Positions 1 through 8,264 of a stretch of DNA of 64,000 nucleotides are shown here, piece by piece. Every line of letters begins with the position of its first letter. Positions within the stretch are counted from its first letter, which is position 1. The notes beneath the pieces are model-generated. The model saw only the letters and a list, made by a program, of their open reading frames with translations, was not told where the DNA came from and made no database searches. The stretch covers positions 1 to 64,000 of the forward strand of contig CAYRIY010000004.1 in the NCBI GenBank assembly GCA_964424335.1. The letters run 5' to 3'. The translations under genes were made by a program, and so were the position numbers. The DNA comes from CAYRIY01 sp964424335 (lineage in GTDB: Bacteria; Bacillota; Limnochordia; DTU080; RSA5).

Positions 1-530
1 GCATCGATCTCAGCTTCGATCGCAATCCCACGGTCAAAGTTGAAAAGACCAATGGAGCGGGCGACCTGCCCATTGACTCCGTCTGCGCCGATCACGACTT
101 TGGCCTTTAGCTCGCCGATTGTGGTGCTTACCCGCACGCCGTCCTCCTCGACGTGGACGCCTGTGACGGCGCGCCCTGGCAGGAACGTTCCGCCCGCCTC
201 GATCGCCTTTTCAAGGAGGCGATTGTCGAAGCGATCTCGCATGACGAAGTGGGCGAAAGGCTGATCCGACTCGCACAGGAGCGGCCGATTGTATTTGAAG
301 GCGAGCTCCACCTTGTGCAGTGAAGCCTCGGCGAGATCTTGCCATTCAAAATCGAGCTCCCGGGCGGTGAGCGCGGATATGGCGCCGCCACACGGCTTGT
401 GCCTTGGAAACGCCTCCTTGTCGATTGCAACCGCGTTGATTCCACGTAAGCCAAGCTGCCTGAGCGCCGATGAACCCGCGGGTCCGGCGCCGACGACGAC
501 ACAATCGTAGGTTCGCACCGCTTCGATCAC
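1..530 (-). CDS. FAD-dependent oxidoreductase, geranylgeranyl reductase family (partial)
   Basis: The gene runs leftward off the window, so only about 176 N-terminal residues are visible. It opens with a Rossmann ADP-binding motif (VVGAGPAGSSAL, about residues 12-23). PRHKPCGGAIS follows near residue 40; the PCGG signature is typical of geranylgeranyl-reductase-like flavoproteins, which reduce isoprenoid double bonds. VVIGADGVNGQVA further on is the second FAD-contacting segment. The first usable start in frame is GTG at 530 after an in-frame TAA; a second GTG at 518 fits the AAAGG upstream about as well. The substrate (menaquinone, lipid or other isoprenoid) cannot be told from this fragment, and a different FAD monooxygenase-like role is possible. 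Confidence 0.75.
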   Translation of the reverse strand, partial: MIEAVRTYDCVVVGAGPAGSSALRQLGLRGINAVAIDKEAFPRHKPCGGAISALTARELDFEWQDLAEASLHKVELAFKYNRPLLCESDQPFAHFVMRDRFDNRLLEKAIEAGGTFLPGRAVTGVHVEEDGVRVSTTIGELKAKVVIGADGVNGQVARSIGLFNFDRGIAIEAEID

Positions 531-676
531 GCCTTTGCCAATGTGTTACGTCCAAGTTTCTCCCTTAAGGGGCCTAATATGAGTAAGGGCTGGAAACTTC
601 GATTGGACACACGATTTAGTTTGTCATTTCTAGGAAATCTCCTCGCCGTTATGGATGATCGGCGCCCGGCCCGTCG

Positions 677-709
677 CAACGAAAAGAGGCCCCAAACTTC
701 TGGGGCCTC
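677..709 (-). terminator. Rho-independent terminator of mdh
   Basis: A perfect 8-bp inverted repeat (GAGGCCCC / GGGGCCTC, 686-709) with an 8-nt loop is followed on the minus strand by TTTTCGTTG. It lies 45 bp beyond the mdh stop codon and is oriented to end mdh transcription. Confidence 0.8.
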
Positions 710-753
710 GCCATATGTACGGCTGCGAAGGCGATTTGTCTCCTTGGCTCGCT

Positions 754-1686
754 TCAGTCGAGGTGCAGGAGGGAGAGAGGACCTCGGACCGCTTCCACGG
801 ACCGTTCAAAAGCTGAGCGCTCTTCTTCGGTCAATTCGATCTCGAGGACTCGCTCCACGCCGCCGCCGCCCAGTACGACAGGCACACCCGCGCAAATGTC
901 GTGCTGGCCATACTCGCCTTGCAGATATGCGATCGCCGGCAAAATTCGCTTCTTGTCCTTTAGGATCGCCTCGACCATTTGAATGGCCGACGCTCCCGGG
1001 GCGTAGTACGCGCTTCCCGTCTTCAAAAGTTCGACGATCTCACCGCCGCCTTTGCGCGTCCTCTCGACGATGGCGTCAAGTCGATCCTTGGGAATGAGCG
1101 TTTCGACCGGGATGCCTCCGGCGTAGCTGTAGCGAACGAGGGGCACCATCGAGTCGCCGTGCGCGCCCATGACGAATGCCGAAACGTCTTCGACCGAGAC
1201 GCCGAGTTCCATCGCAAGGAATGTCCGAAAGCGGGTCGAGTCGAGGACGCCAGCTTGTCCCATGACCTGATTCCTCGGCAGGCCGCTCTCTTTGATCGCT
1301 ACGTAGGTCATGACGTCCACAGGGTTGCTGACGACAATGATGTACGCATTGGGCGATCTCGAGCTGATCTCGCGCACGACGGACGAGACGATCTCGTAAT
1401 TGGTTTTCAGCAAATCGTCTCGACTCATGCCGGGCTTGCGAGCAATGCCTGCGGTGATGACGACAACGTCCGAGTCGGCAGTCTCGTCGTATCCGTTGGT
1501 GCCGATGATGGAGACGTCAAATCCCTCGATTGGTCCGCTTTGGGCCAGGTCGAGCGCTTTGCCTTGCGGCACCCCTTCGACGACGTCGACGAGGACGATG
1601 TCTCCGAGCTCTTTCGAAGCAGCCCAGTGCGCCGCCGTCGCGCCGACGTTACCGGCGCCTACAATGGTGATCTTGTTCCGTTTCAA
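754..1686 (-). CDS. mdh: Malate dehydrogenase (LDH-like, NAD-dependent)
   Basis: Oxidises L-malate to oxaloacetate with NAD in the TCA cycle. The 310-residue product has GAGNVG (residues 10-15, NAD binding), ARKPGMSRDDLL (R83 and R89, the dicarboxylate-recognising arginines that separate MDH from LDH), D149/R152 in LDSTRFR, and the catalytic His in GAHGDSM (H176). The frame is open to an ATG at 1722, but AAAGGAGG lies inside that extension, 11 nt before a TTG at 1686. The TTG gives MKRNKITIVGAGNVG, the usual family N-terminus, and is the preferred start. Monocistronic, with its own terminator; divergent from the comA-like gene. Confidence 0.95.
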   Translation of the reverse strand: MKRNKITIVGAGNVGATAAHWAASKELGDIVLVDVVEGVPQGKALDLAQSGPIEGFDVSIIGTNGYDETADSDVVVITAGIARKPGMSRDDLLKTNYEIVSSVVREISSRSPNAYIIVVSNPVDVMTYVAIKESGLPRNQVMGQAGVLDSTRFRTFLAMELGVSVEDVSAFVMGAHGDSMVPLVRYSYAGGIPVETLIPKDRLDAIVERTRKGGGEIVELLKTGSAYYAPGASAIQMVEAILKDKKRILPAIAYLQGEYGQHDICAGVPVVLGGGGVERVLEIELTEEERSAFERSVEAVRGPLSLLHLD

Positions 1687-1849
1687 CGTGCTTCGAGCCT
1701 CCTTTGGGGAATCCGTTGCCATCGTCGCCCTGTGCCGATTCGCTTTTTGGTGGACTTTGAAATCTCAAGCGGGCGACGGAATATGGAAATATCGTCAAAA
1801 CCAGTCACAGTCTACCACGACGAAGCGAATTCTAGCAACGAATTCACCG

Positions 1850-1878
1850 TTCCCAATTGTGTGGGATCGCCATATGAT
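1850..1878 (+). promoter_or_regulatory. Possible promoter for the comA-like gene
   Basis: TTCCCA (1850-1855), a 17-bp spacer and TATGAT (1873-1878) form a modest sigma-A-type match about 70 bp before the start codon. The 263-bp divergent space between mdh and this gene (1687-1949) otherwise shows nothing recognisable. Confidence 0.3.
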
Positions 1879-1949
1879 GCTTCTGGTTTTTGCTGCGGCC
1901 GAAACTTGGACTCGGATTTTGGGCCGTCATTTAAGGGGGAAGACTTGTT

Positions 1950-2798
1950 TTGAGTTGGCCGGATTGGAGCGCGTGGGGGGATGCCGTCGCCCTGCCCGTA
2001 CAAGAGCGCATCGCAAAGCCAAGGCGCGTCGGTAGGACCATGGTGATCGATAAGGGGATTGGGCTGAGGGAGCTTCGCGACATGTTGGAAGTGTGCGCTC
2101 CCTTTATTGATTACATCAAGTTGGCTTTCGGCACTTCAGTTTTGTATCGGCCGGAGATCCTGCAAAGAAAGGTGCTTGCCATTCGCAACTTCGATGTGAA
2201 CGTCTATCCGGGCGGCACACTGTTTGAACTTGCTTGTGCGCAAGGAAAGGCCGAAGCGTTCGTGGCTAGGGCCAAGGAAATCGGCTTCACATGCCTTGAG
2301 GTGTCGGATGGGACATTCGAGGTGTCACAAAGTGAGCGGCGCCGGCGGATTGATCTTGGCATTGAGGCCGGCCTTTCGGTGATTACGGAGGTCGGCAAGA
2401 AAGACAAGCGTGCGAGCGTCGTGGCCGAGAAAATCCTCCATCAGCTCGATCTCGACCTAGCATGGGGAGCCGACATGGCCATTGTCGAAGGACGCGACTC
2501 CGGATTGGGGGTCGGCGTCTACGACGACGACGGCTCGCCAAAGAACGACGTGATCGAAGACGTCTTGAGCGCGTTGCATAGCCCCGAGCGCGTCATGTGG
2601 GAGGCGCCGATCTCGGCACAGCAGCAGTTTTGGATCCGCAGGCTCGGCCCTGGCGTCAACCTTGGAAACGTGCAGACGAAGGACGTCCTCACCCTTGAAG
2701 CGACGCGGGTTGCCCTCAGAGGGGATACGCTCAAAGACTATGCAGAGCGTGGGCTGAGGGATTTCGACACCGCTGCGACGAAAAAAACAAACTTTTGA
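1950..2798 (+). CDS. comA: Phosphosulfolactate synthase (ComA/YitD family)
   Basis: Predicted to add sulfite to phosphoenolpyruvate, giving (R)-phosphosulfolactate. In methanogens this is the first step to coenzyme M; in bacilli (YitD) the family is linked to sulfolactate, a known spore component. The 282-residue TIM-barrel sequence has DYIKLAFGTS, VYPGGTLFE, CLEVSDGTFEVS and VITEVGKK, which are characteristic family blocks, plus an acidic AIVEGRDSG loop. Start is TTG at 1950, 10 nt after AAGGGGG. No ComB/ComC partner gene is adjacent, so the rest of the sulfolactate pathway must lie elsewhere. Confidence 0.88.
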   Translation: MSWPDWSAWGDAVALPVQERIAKPRRVGRTMVIDKGIGLRELRDMLEVCAPFIDYIKLAFGTSVLYRPEILQRKVLAIRNFDVNVYPGGTLFELACAQGKAEAFVARAKEIGFTCLEVSDGTFEVSQSERRRRIDLGIEAGLSVITEVGKKDKRASVVAEKILHQLDLDLAWGADMAIVEGRDSGLGVGVYDDDGSPKNDVIEDVLSALHSPERVMWEAPISAQQQFWIRRLGPGVNLGNVQTKDVLTLEATRVALRGDTLKDYAERGLRDFDTAATKKTNF

Positions 2799-2874
2799 CT
2801 CGAATGGCGAAGGAACGTGACGAACGACGTCGTAACTTGTTGGTAAATATGACTTTGACGCTGATCACTCGTCC

Positions 2875-3096
2875 ATGATTTCGATGCCCGCGTCGGATTG
2901 GATTAGCGAAAAATGGGTGGTGATGTCGATGCAAGCCTTGACGGTGCGCGAAGATTTGTTGAAAAGCCTTGAGGACGACTTTTTCCGCCTGCTCGAGATG
3001 GATCGGGAGTCGCTCGAGTTTGAGGAGCTTTACCGACGATTTGACGCTCAACTCAGCGAAGTCCTCGAGCCCGAGCGTGAGGAAGCGCTCGTCTAA
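2875..3096 (+). CDS. Small acidic hypothetical protein
   Basis: A 73-residue, strongly acidic, helix-rich product (DDFFRLLEMDRESLEFEELYRRFDAQLSEVLE in its second half, split here for description: DDFFRLLEMDRESLEFE then ELYRRFDAQLSEVLE). The pattern is loosely like the short helical hairpins of Spo0E-type aspartyl phosphatases, but the SQELD signature is absent, so no function is assigned. Translation may begin at ATG 2923 rather than 2875. A terminator follows. It could be spurious, although the opposite-strand frame here looks even less protein-like. Confidence 0.45.
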   Translation: MISMPASDWISEKWVVMSMQALTVREDLLKSLEDDFFRLLEMDRESLEFEELYRRFDAQLSEVLEPEREEALV

Positions 3097-3138
3097 AACG
3101 TCGGTTTTGACCGCCTCCATATAGTGTAGAGATCTTTT

Positions 3139-3178
3139 GACAAAAGGCGACGCCGATTGCCTGGCGCCGCTTTTTTGT
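3139..3178 (+). terminator. Probable Rho-independent terminator
   Basis: An imperfect GC-rich hairpin (AAAGGCGACGCC paired with GGCGCCGCTTT) followed by a six-T run, about 40 bp after the small hypothetical gene. It separates that unit from the ileS promoter. Confidence 0.6.
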
Positions 3179-3216
3179 GTCCGGCGATCGCCGCGCAGCA
3201 ATCGTCACGCGATGTA

Positions 3217-3246
3217 TTGACCTCGCATTTGCGGCTTGGTTATAAT
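3217..3246 (+). promoter_or_regulatory. Sigma-A-type promoter of ileS
   Basis: TTGACC (3217-3222), an 18-bp spacer and a perfect TATAAT (3241-3246). Transcription would start near 3253, directly before the T-box leader. Confidence 0.8.
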
Positions 3247-3252
3247 AATGGG

Positions 3253-3591
3253 CAATTCAGTGCGGCAATGAATGTCGCAAGCGTTTCGGCGATGACGAAG
3301 GACGCGTGAGGATCGGCGAGGACTTAAAAAGAGAGCCGGGGACAGGTGAGAGCCCGGCGTCCCACCCCCTAGCACGCCATCGCCTTCAGAGCCTGTCACC
3401 GAAAGGGACCGAGTGGGCGCGGGCATCGGGCGCCCGGCGAGTCCGTTCCAAGTAGGCTGACACGGGGTGCGCTCCGTTATCTGGCGCTGCTATACGAGTG
3501 GGAGCCAATTTGCGCGCTCCAACTGAGGTGGTACCGCGGGTTTGCTTTGCCCGTCCTCTCGCACAACCAATGCGAGCGGACGGGTTTTTTT
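3253..3591 (+). promoter_or_regulatory. T-box riboswitch leader (isoleucine)
   Basis: The T-box sequence AGGTGGTACCGCGG is present at 3526-3539, inside the antiterminator. It is followed by a strong intrinsic terminator (CCCGTCC...GGACGGG around CTCGCA/TGCGAG, 3550-3591, seven Ts). Upstream, GAGAGCCGGGGACAGGTGAG (3331-3350) looks like the apical part of Stem I. The best specifier candidate is ATC at 3379-3381 in the context GCCATCGCCTTCAGAGC, which resembles the usual specifier-loop surroundings; another ATC lies at 3425-3427. Uncharged tRNA-Ile binding should favour readthrough into ileS. Confidence 0.93.
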
Positions 3592-3653
3592 GATTGGGGC
3601 CGAAACCATTCGGCGCCAAAACAGCGTGACAATTAGGTAGGGGTGTGGCGAAC

Positions 3654-6449
3654 ATGGACTATCGAAAGACGGTGCAACTGCCGCAGACTGAGTTTCCGAT
3701 GAAGGCCAATTTGGCGAATCGGGAGCCCGAGCGCCTTCGCTCATGGAATGAGCGAAACTTGTACGAGAAATTGCAGGAACAGGGAAAGGCCGAGGGGAGG
3801 AGGATGTTTGTCCTCCACGACGGACCCCCGTATGCGAACGGTCACATTCATATCGGTCACGCGCTCAATAAGATCTTGAAGGACATGGTGGTTCGCTCCA
3901 AGTCGATGGACGGGTATCGCTCGCCGTACGTGCCGGGGTGGGACACACACGGTCTGCCCATCGAACTTCAAGTGGTGCGGCATGAAGGAAAGAGCCGCGC
4001 CAAAGACGGTTTGCTCGCCTTTCGTGAGGCGTGCCGCGAGTATGCGCTTCGATTCGTCGACGTACAGCGGGAGGAGTTTCGCCGCCTTGGCGTCTGGGGG
4101 GATTGGGAGCGCCCGTACCTCACTTTGGATCCCGAATACGAGGCGAGGCAAATCGAAGTTTTCGGCGCCATGGCGACGAAAGGGTACATCTACAAGGGAC
4201 TTAAGCCCGTCTACTGGTGTGCGAGCTGCGAGACGGCGCTCGCCGAGGCCGAGATCGAGTATCATGATCATCGCTCGCCTTCGATCTATGTCCGCTTTCC
4301 GGTAAGGGACAGCTTGGGGAAGTTTGAAGGCCCCGTCGATCTGATCATTTGGACCACCACGCCCTGGACGCTTCCGGCCAACCTCGCCGTCGCCGTCCAT
4401 CCCGATCTCGACTACGCGATCGTCGAATCGGAAGACCGCCGGCGGTTTCTCGTGGCGGAGGGCCTTGCGCTTAACGTTTTTGCCACGCTCTCGCTCGGCA
4501 CGCCGCGCGTGGTCCAGCGGTTCAAAGGCAGTGAGCTCGAAGGGGTCGTCGCGTGGCATCCCTTTGCCGACCGCCCGTCTCCGATCATCTTGGGCGAGCA
4601 CGTCACGCTCGAGCAAGGCAGCGGCCTCGTGCATACGGCGCCTGGGCACGGTCTCGAAGACTACGAGGTCGGGCAGCGCTATGGCTTAGGCATTCTTGCA
4701 CCCGTCGACGCGCGGGGCCGGATGACGGAAGAAGCAGGGCCGTACGCCGGCCTTACACTCGACGAGGCCAACAAGGCGATCACGGCCGACATGGAGCGGG
4801 ACGGTTCTCTCCTATTGCTCGAGGTGATCAACCACCAATACGCGCACTGCTGGCGGTGCAAAAACCCCGTCGCATTTCGAGCGACCGAGCAGTGGTTCGC
4901 ATCGGTCGAGGGCTTTCGAGAGCAGGCGCTCGAAGCGATCGACCAGGTGAAGTGGATCCCGTCGTGGGGGATCGATCGGATCCGCAACATGGTGCAAGAC
5001 CGGGGCGATTGGTGCATCTCCCGCCAGCGGGCATGGGGCGTGCCGATCCCGATCTTTTACTGCAAATCGTGTGAGGAGCCTCTGTTGACTGAGGAATCGA
5101 TCAAGGCGGTCGCGGACCTATTTCGCAAAGAGGGGTCGAACGCCTGGTACGCGAGGGGCGCGGAGGAGATCTTGCCTGCGGGCACGGCGTGCCATGCGTG
5201 CGGTCACACGAGCTTTGACAAGGAAGAAGACACGATGGACGTCTGGTTTGACTCGGGCTCGAGCCACCATGCTGTCCTCGATCTCTCGCCCGATTTGACT
5301 TGGCCCGCAGATATGTACCTCGAAGGCAGCGATCAACACCGAGGTTGGTTTCAATCGTCGCTGCTCACGGCCGTTGCGACCCGCGGCGCCTCTCCATATC
5401 GTGAAGTGCTCACCCACGGGTTCATCGTGGACGGCGAGGGGCGGAAGATGTCGAAATCCGTCGGCAACACGGTGGCGCCCGATCAGGTGATCAAGACGTA
5501 TGGCGCGGATATTTTGCGCCTATGGGCTTCATCGGCGGATTACCGGGGCGACATTCGGGTATCGAACGAAATCCTCAAACAGATGGCGGAGGTGTACCGG
5601 CGGATCCGCAACACATGTCGATTCCTGCTTGGCAACCTCCACGACTTTGACGCCACAAAGGACCGCGTCTTTTGGGACCAGTTCGAAGAGATCGATCGCT
5701 GGGCGCTGATGCGCACGCGCCAACTCCACGAACGGTGTATCGGCGCGTACAGAGAGTATTCGTTCCACACCGTACATCAGTTGGTGCACAATTTCTGCGC
5801 CGTCGACATGGGCGGTTTCTACCTCGACGTGATCAAAGACCGCCTCTACTGCGACGGACCAAGCAGCCCATCGCGCAGAGCGGCTCAAACCGCGCTCGCC
5901 GAGATCTTGCAAACGCTTGTCAAGTTGATTGCGCCAATCCTCGTCTTTACGGCGGACGAAGTGTGGGAGTACATGGATGAATCGCTCAAAGACGCTGAAA
6001 GCGTACATCTAAGTAGGTGGGTGTCTGCAAAGGCGGAGGATTCGGCCGATACGCCGTATGAGGACTCTGAGTTCGAAAGGCGCTGGGAGACGCTCCTGCG
6101 CGTGAAGCGGACCGTCGCAAAGGCGCTCGAGCGGGCGCGAAACGAGAAAGTAATCGGAAGCTCCTCGGAAGCTGCGGTCTGGATCGCGGCCACCGGGGAC
6201 GTGCGTGAAATCCTCGAGCAGCGCAGCAAAGACCTGGCGCCGATCTTTATCGTCTCCTCGGTCCAACTCGTCGACGCCGCGCCTGAGTCTGCCGTCGTCG
6301 AAGAGGATGGAAGTCTCACCGTCGGCGTCGACAGGGCCGACGGTGAGAAGTGCGAACGGTGCTGGCGACATGCCGACAGCGTCGGGGATCACGCGGATCA
6401 CCCAACGCTTTGCGACCGTTGCGCCGACGTGGTGCAGCTCCTACTCTAG
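3654..6449 (+). CDS. ileS: Isoleucyl-tRNA synthetase
   Basis: Charges tRNA-Ile with isoleucine. The 931-residue class I synthetase has the HIGH motif as GHIHIGHALNK near residue 60, the CP1 editing domain (IIWTTTPWTLPAN region), the KMSKS motif as GRKMSKSVGN near residue 600, and a C-terminal zinc-binding module (CERCWRHADSV...CDRCADV) like the bacterial Zn-dependent form. The ATG at 3654 is preferred over the in-frame GTG at 3645: AGGTAGGG sits about 10 nt before the ATG and nearly touches the GTG, and MDYRKTVQLPQTEFPM matches relatives. Its last 9 bp overlap the end of convergent hemL. Confidence 0.97.
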   Translation: MDYRKTVQLPQTEFPMKANLANREPERLRSWNERNLYEKLQEQGKAEGRRMFVLHDGPPYANGHIHIGHALNKILKDMVVRSKSMDGYRSPYVPGWDTHGLPIELQVVRHEGKSRAKDGLLAFREACREYALRFVDVQREEFRRLGVWGDWERPYLTLDPEYEARQIEVFGAMATKGYIYKGLKPVYWCASCETALAEAEIEYHDHRSPSIYVRFPVRDSLGKFEGPVDLIIWTTTPWTLPANLAVAVHPDLDYAIVESEDRRRFLVAEGLALNVFATLSLGTPRVVQRFKGSELEGVVAWHPFADRPSPIILGEHVTLEQGSGLVHTAPGHGLEDYEVGQRYGLGILAPVDARGRMTEEAGPYAGLTLDEANKAITADMERDGSLLLLEVINHQYAHCWRCKNPVAFRATEQWFASVEGFREQALEAIDQVKWIPSWGIDRIRNMVQDRGDWCISRQRAWGVPIPIFYCKSCEEPLLTEESIKAVADLFRKEGSNAWYARGAEEILPAGTACHACGHTSFDKEEDTMDVWFDSGSSHHAVLDLSPDLTWPADMYLEGSDQHRGWFQSSLLTAVATRGASPYREVLTHGFIVDGEGRKMSKSVGNTVAPDQVIKTYGADILRLWASSADYRGDIRVSNEILKQMAEVYRRIRNTCRFLLGNLHDFDATKDRVFWDQFEEIDRWALMRTRQLHERCIGAYREYSFHTVHQLVHNFCAVDMGGFYLDVIKDRLYCDGPSSPSRRAAQTALAEILQTLVKLIAPILVFTADEVWEYMDESLKDAESVHLSRWVSAKAEDSADTPYEDSEFERRWETLLRVKRTVAKALERARNEKVIGSSSEAAVWIAATGDVREILEQRSKDLAPIFIVSSVQLVDAAPESAVVEEDGSLTVGVDRADGEKCERCWRHADSVGDHADHPTLCDRCADVVQLLL

Positions 6450-7742
6450 GCCTTCGGCCTTCATCTGCCGGAACGCGGCGTCGACCGCTTCCAGCGTGCG
6501 TGTGATGTCGTCGTCCGAGTGCGCGGCCGAGACAAACCAGGCCTCGTACTTGGACGGCGCCGTCATGACGCCCTGCTCGAGCAGCAGGCGGAAGAAGCGG
6601 GCGAGGTGCCCGTCCGGCACTTTCTGCGTATCTTCGAAGCTCCTCGAAGGCGTTTGGGCAAAAAACGGGCTGAGCGCGCCGCCGAATCGGGTCACGGATA
6701 GCCTCAAACCGTGTGCTTTCGCGGAGGCGAGCATCCCGTCTTCGAGTCGCTTTGCCAGTACCTCGATGCGGTCGTAAAGTCCGGGCGCCCGCAGGGCGTC
6801 AAGGCATGCAAGACCTGCCGCCGTGGAGACGGGGTTGCCGGAGAGGGTGCCGTCTTGATACACCCCGCCTAGCGGCGCTACGACCTTCATCACTTCGCGC
6901 CTGCCTCCATATGCGCCGAGCGGAAGCCCGCCGCCGATCACCTTGCCCAGGGTGTAAAGGTCCGGTGTGAGCCCGAAATAGCTCTCGATCGAGCCGTAAC
7001 CAAACCGGAACGCGGTGATCACCTCGTCCCATATGACGAGGGCGCCATGACGAGCGGCGAGCTCATGCATGCGAACCATGAACGCGCGATCCGGAACGAC
7101 GATGCCGAAATTACCGGTGATCGGTTCGACGAGGACGCACGCGATCTCATCGCCGGCCTGGTCAAACGCCTCATCGAGCGCCTCGACGTCGTTGTATGGG
7201 ATTGAAATCACATCTTTTGCAACCCCATCGGTCACGCCAAGGCTCTCATCGATGCCGAGCGTCGACGATCCTGATCCGGCCGACACCAGCACAGCGTCCG
7301 AGTGTCCGTGGTACGCTCCGTTAAACTTGAGGATCTTCTCTCGGCCCGTATACCCCCGAGCGACTCTGAGCGCCGTCATCACGGCTTCCGTGCCCGATGC
7401 CGTGAATCGCACTTGCTCAAGGCCTTGAATGGATTCCGTGAGCCGCTCGGCAAGGAGCACCTCACCTTCGGTGGGAGCTCCGTAGACGCTTCCCTTTCGA
7501 ATCGCACGCTCGACCGCGCTTACGACATGTGGGTGCGCGTGACCGAGAATCATGGCTCCGTAGGCTGCCAAGTAGTCGATGTACTGTTTGCCTTCGCCGT
7601 CGTATAGGTAGGCGCCCTCGCCGCGAGCGACGAAGACGGGCGCCCCGCCCCCGACTGCATCGTAGGAGCGGGACGGTGAGTTTACTCCGCCCGCGATCCG
7701 CAAGACCGCGCGGGAGAAGAGTGCTTGAGATCGATTGTCCAA
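6441..7742 (-). CDS. hemL: Glutamate-1-semialdehyde 2,1-aminomutase
   Basis: Converts glutamate-1-semialdehyde to 5-aminolevulinate in C5-pathway haem synthesis, using PLP. The 433-residue class III aminotransferase fold shows GGVNSPSRSYDAVGG at the N-terminus, FTASGTEAVMTALRVAR (phosphate binding), NGAYHGHSDAVLV, WDEVITAFRFG and the Schiff-base lysine in TLGKVIGGGLPLGAYGG. An ATG 42 bp upstream is in frame, but AAAGGGAGG sits 9 nt before a TTG at 7742, and the TTG start gives the family's usual N-terminus. No other hem genes are adjacent, so this is a lone copy; a second paralogue elsewhere is possible. Confidence 0.96.
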   Translation of the reverse strand: MDNRSQALFSRAVLRIAGGVNSPSRSYDAVGGGAPVFVARGEGAYLYDGEGKQYIDYLAAYGAMILGHAHPHVVSAVERAIRKGSVYGAPTEGEVLLAERLTESIQGLEQVRFTASGTEAVMTALRVARGYTGREKILKFNGAYHGHSDAVLVSAGSGSSTLGIDESLGVTDGVAKDVISIPYNDVEALDEAFDQAGDEIACVLVEPITGNFGIVVPDRAFMVRMHELAARHGALVIWDEVITAFRFGYGSIESYFGLTPDLYTLGKVIGGGLPLGAYGGRREVMKVVAPLGGVYQDGTLSGNPVSTAAGLACLDALRAPGLYDRIEVLAKRLEDGMLASAKAHGLRLSVTRFGGALSPFFAQTPSRSFEDTQKVPDGHLARFFRLLLEQGVMTAPSKYEAWFVSAAHSDDDITRTLEAVDAAFRQMKAEGLE

Positions 7743-7872
7743 GAATGGTGGCCTCCCTTTCGCCAATGCCATTTCGCTCGGCAAAGCGGGTTTGCCTCCT
7801 TGAGCGGTTGACCGGGATAGGCCCCATTCGCGCAGGGGATGCTAGCCGGTGTGAAAGGGGCGTCCGAGTGAG

Positions 7873-8175
7873 CTGGAGTCAGCGAGGCCGAAGTGGGTAG
7901 ATAGGCTCATAGCAAAGCTCCAGGAAGCGATCGAGGGGTTTGACAAGTCGGCCATCGCCGAATGGGTCGAGCTGTACAAAAACCCTCAGCGCCTCCTTTA
8001 CCTCAACTTTCTTGCCGGGGTGGCGCGCGGGTTTGGCATCGCCGTCGGTTTCTCTCTGATCGGCGCCATATTTGTGCTCTTTCTAGGCCACCTCGCCCGA
8101 TTGAACCTCCCAATCATCGGCGAATTCCTCGCCGACCTAGCGCGGATCATTCAGCTCGAACTTGCAGGGCCGTGA
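7873..8175 (+). CDS. DUF5665-like small membrane protein, start codon unclear
   Basis: A coding frame that is easy to miss because it has no ATG, GTG or TTG at its beginning. It reads ...KLQEAIEGFDKSAIAEW, then VELYKNPQRLLYLNFLAGVA, then a hydrophobic stretch (GIAVGFSLIGAIFVLFLG) and NLPIIGEFLADLARIIQ, ending at TGA 8173-8175. The layout (short amphipathic N-terminus, YKNPQRLLYLNFLAG-type motif, membrane helix, NLPIIG) resembles DUF5665 proteins of bacilli. The first stop upstream is at 7852. A good AAAGGGG (7854-7860) is 7 nt before a GTG at 7868, which lies in another frame and stops at 7900. CTG 7873 is given only as a nominal start. Confidence 0.6.
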   Translation: MESARPKWVDRLIAKLQEAIEGFDKSAIAEWVELYKNPQRLLYLNFLAGVARGFGIAVGFSLIGAIFVLFLGHLARLNLPIIGEFLADLARIIQLELAGP

Positions 8176-8264
8176 AGCCCTAAAGTTTGCGAGCGGCGGC
8201 TCACCTTGCGGCCCTTCTCGCGATTAATGAACTACGAGACCAATGAACGAGGTGGTGAAGGCGT

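Noticed and set aside
979..1953. Plus-strand open frame across mdh (324 residues)
   Set aside because: It is a codon shadow of mdh with no recognisable motif and crosses the divergent promoter region.
2731..3201. Minus-strand frame opposite the small hypothetical gene
   Set aside because: His- and Arg-rich low-complexity product, no ribosome site, overlaps the terminator region.
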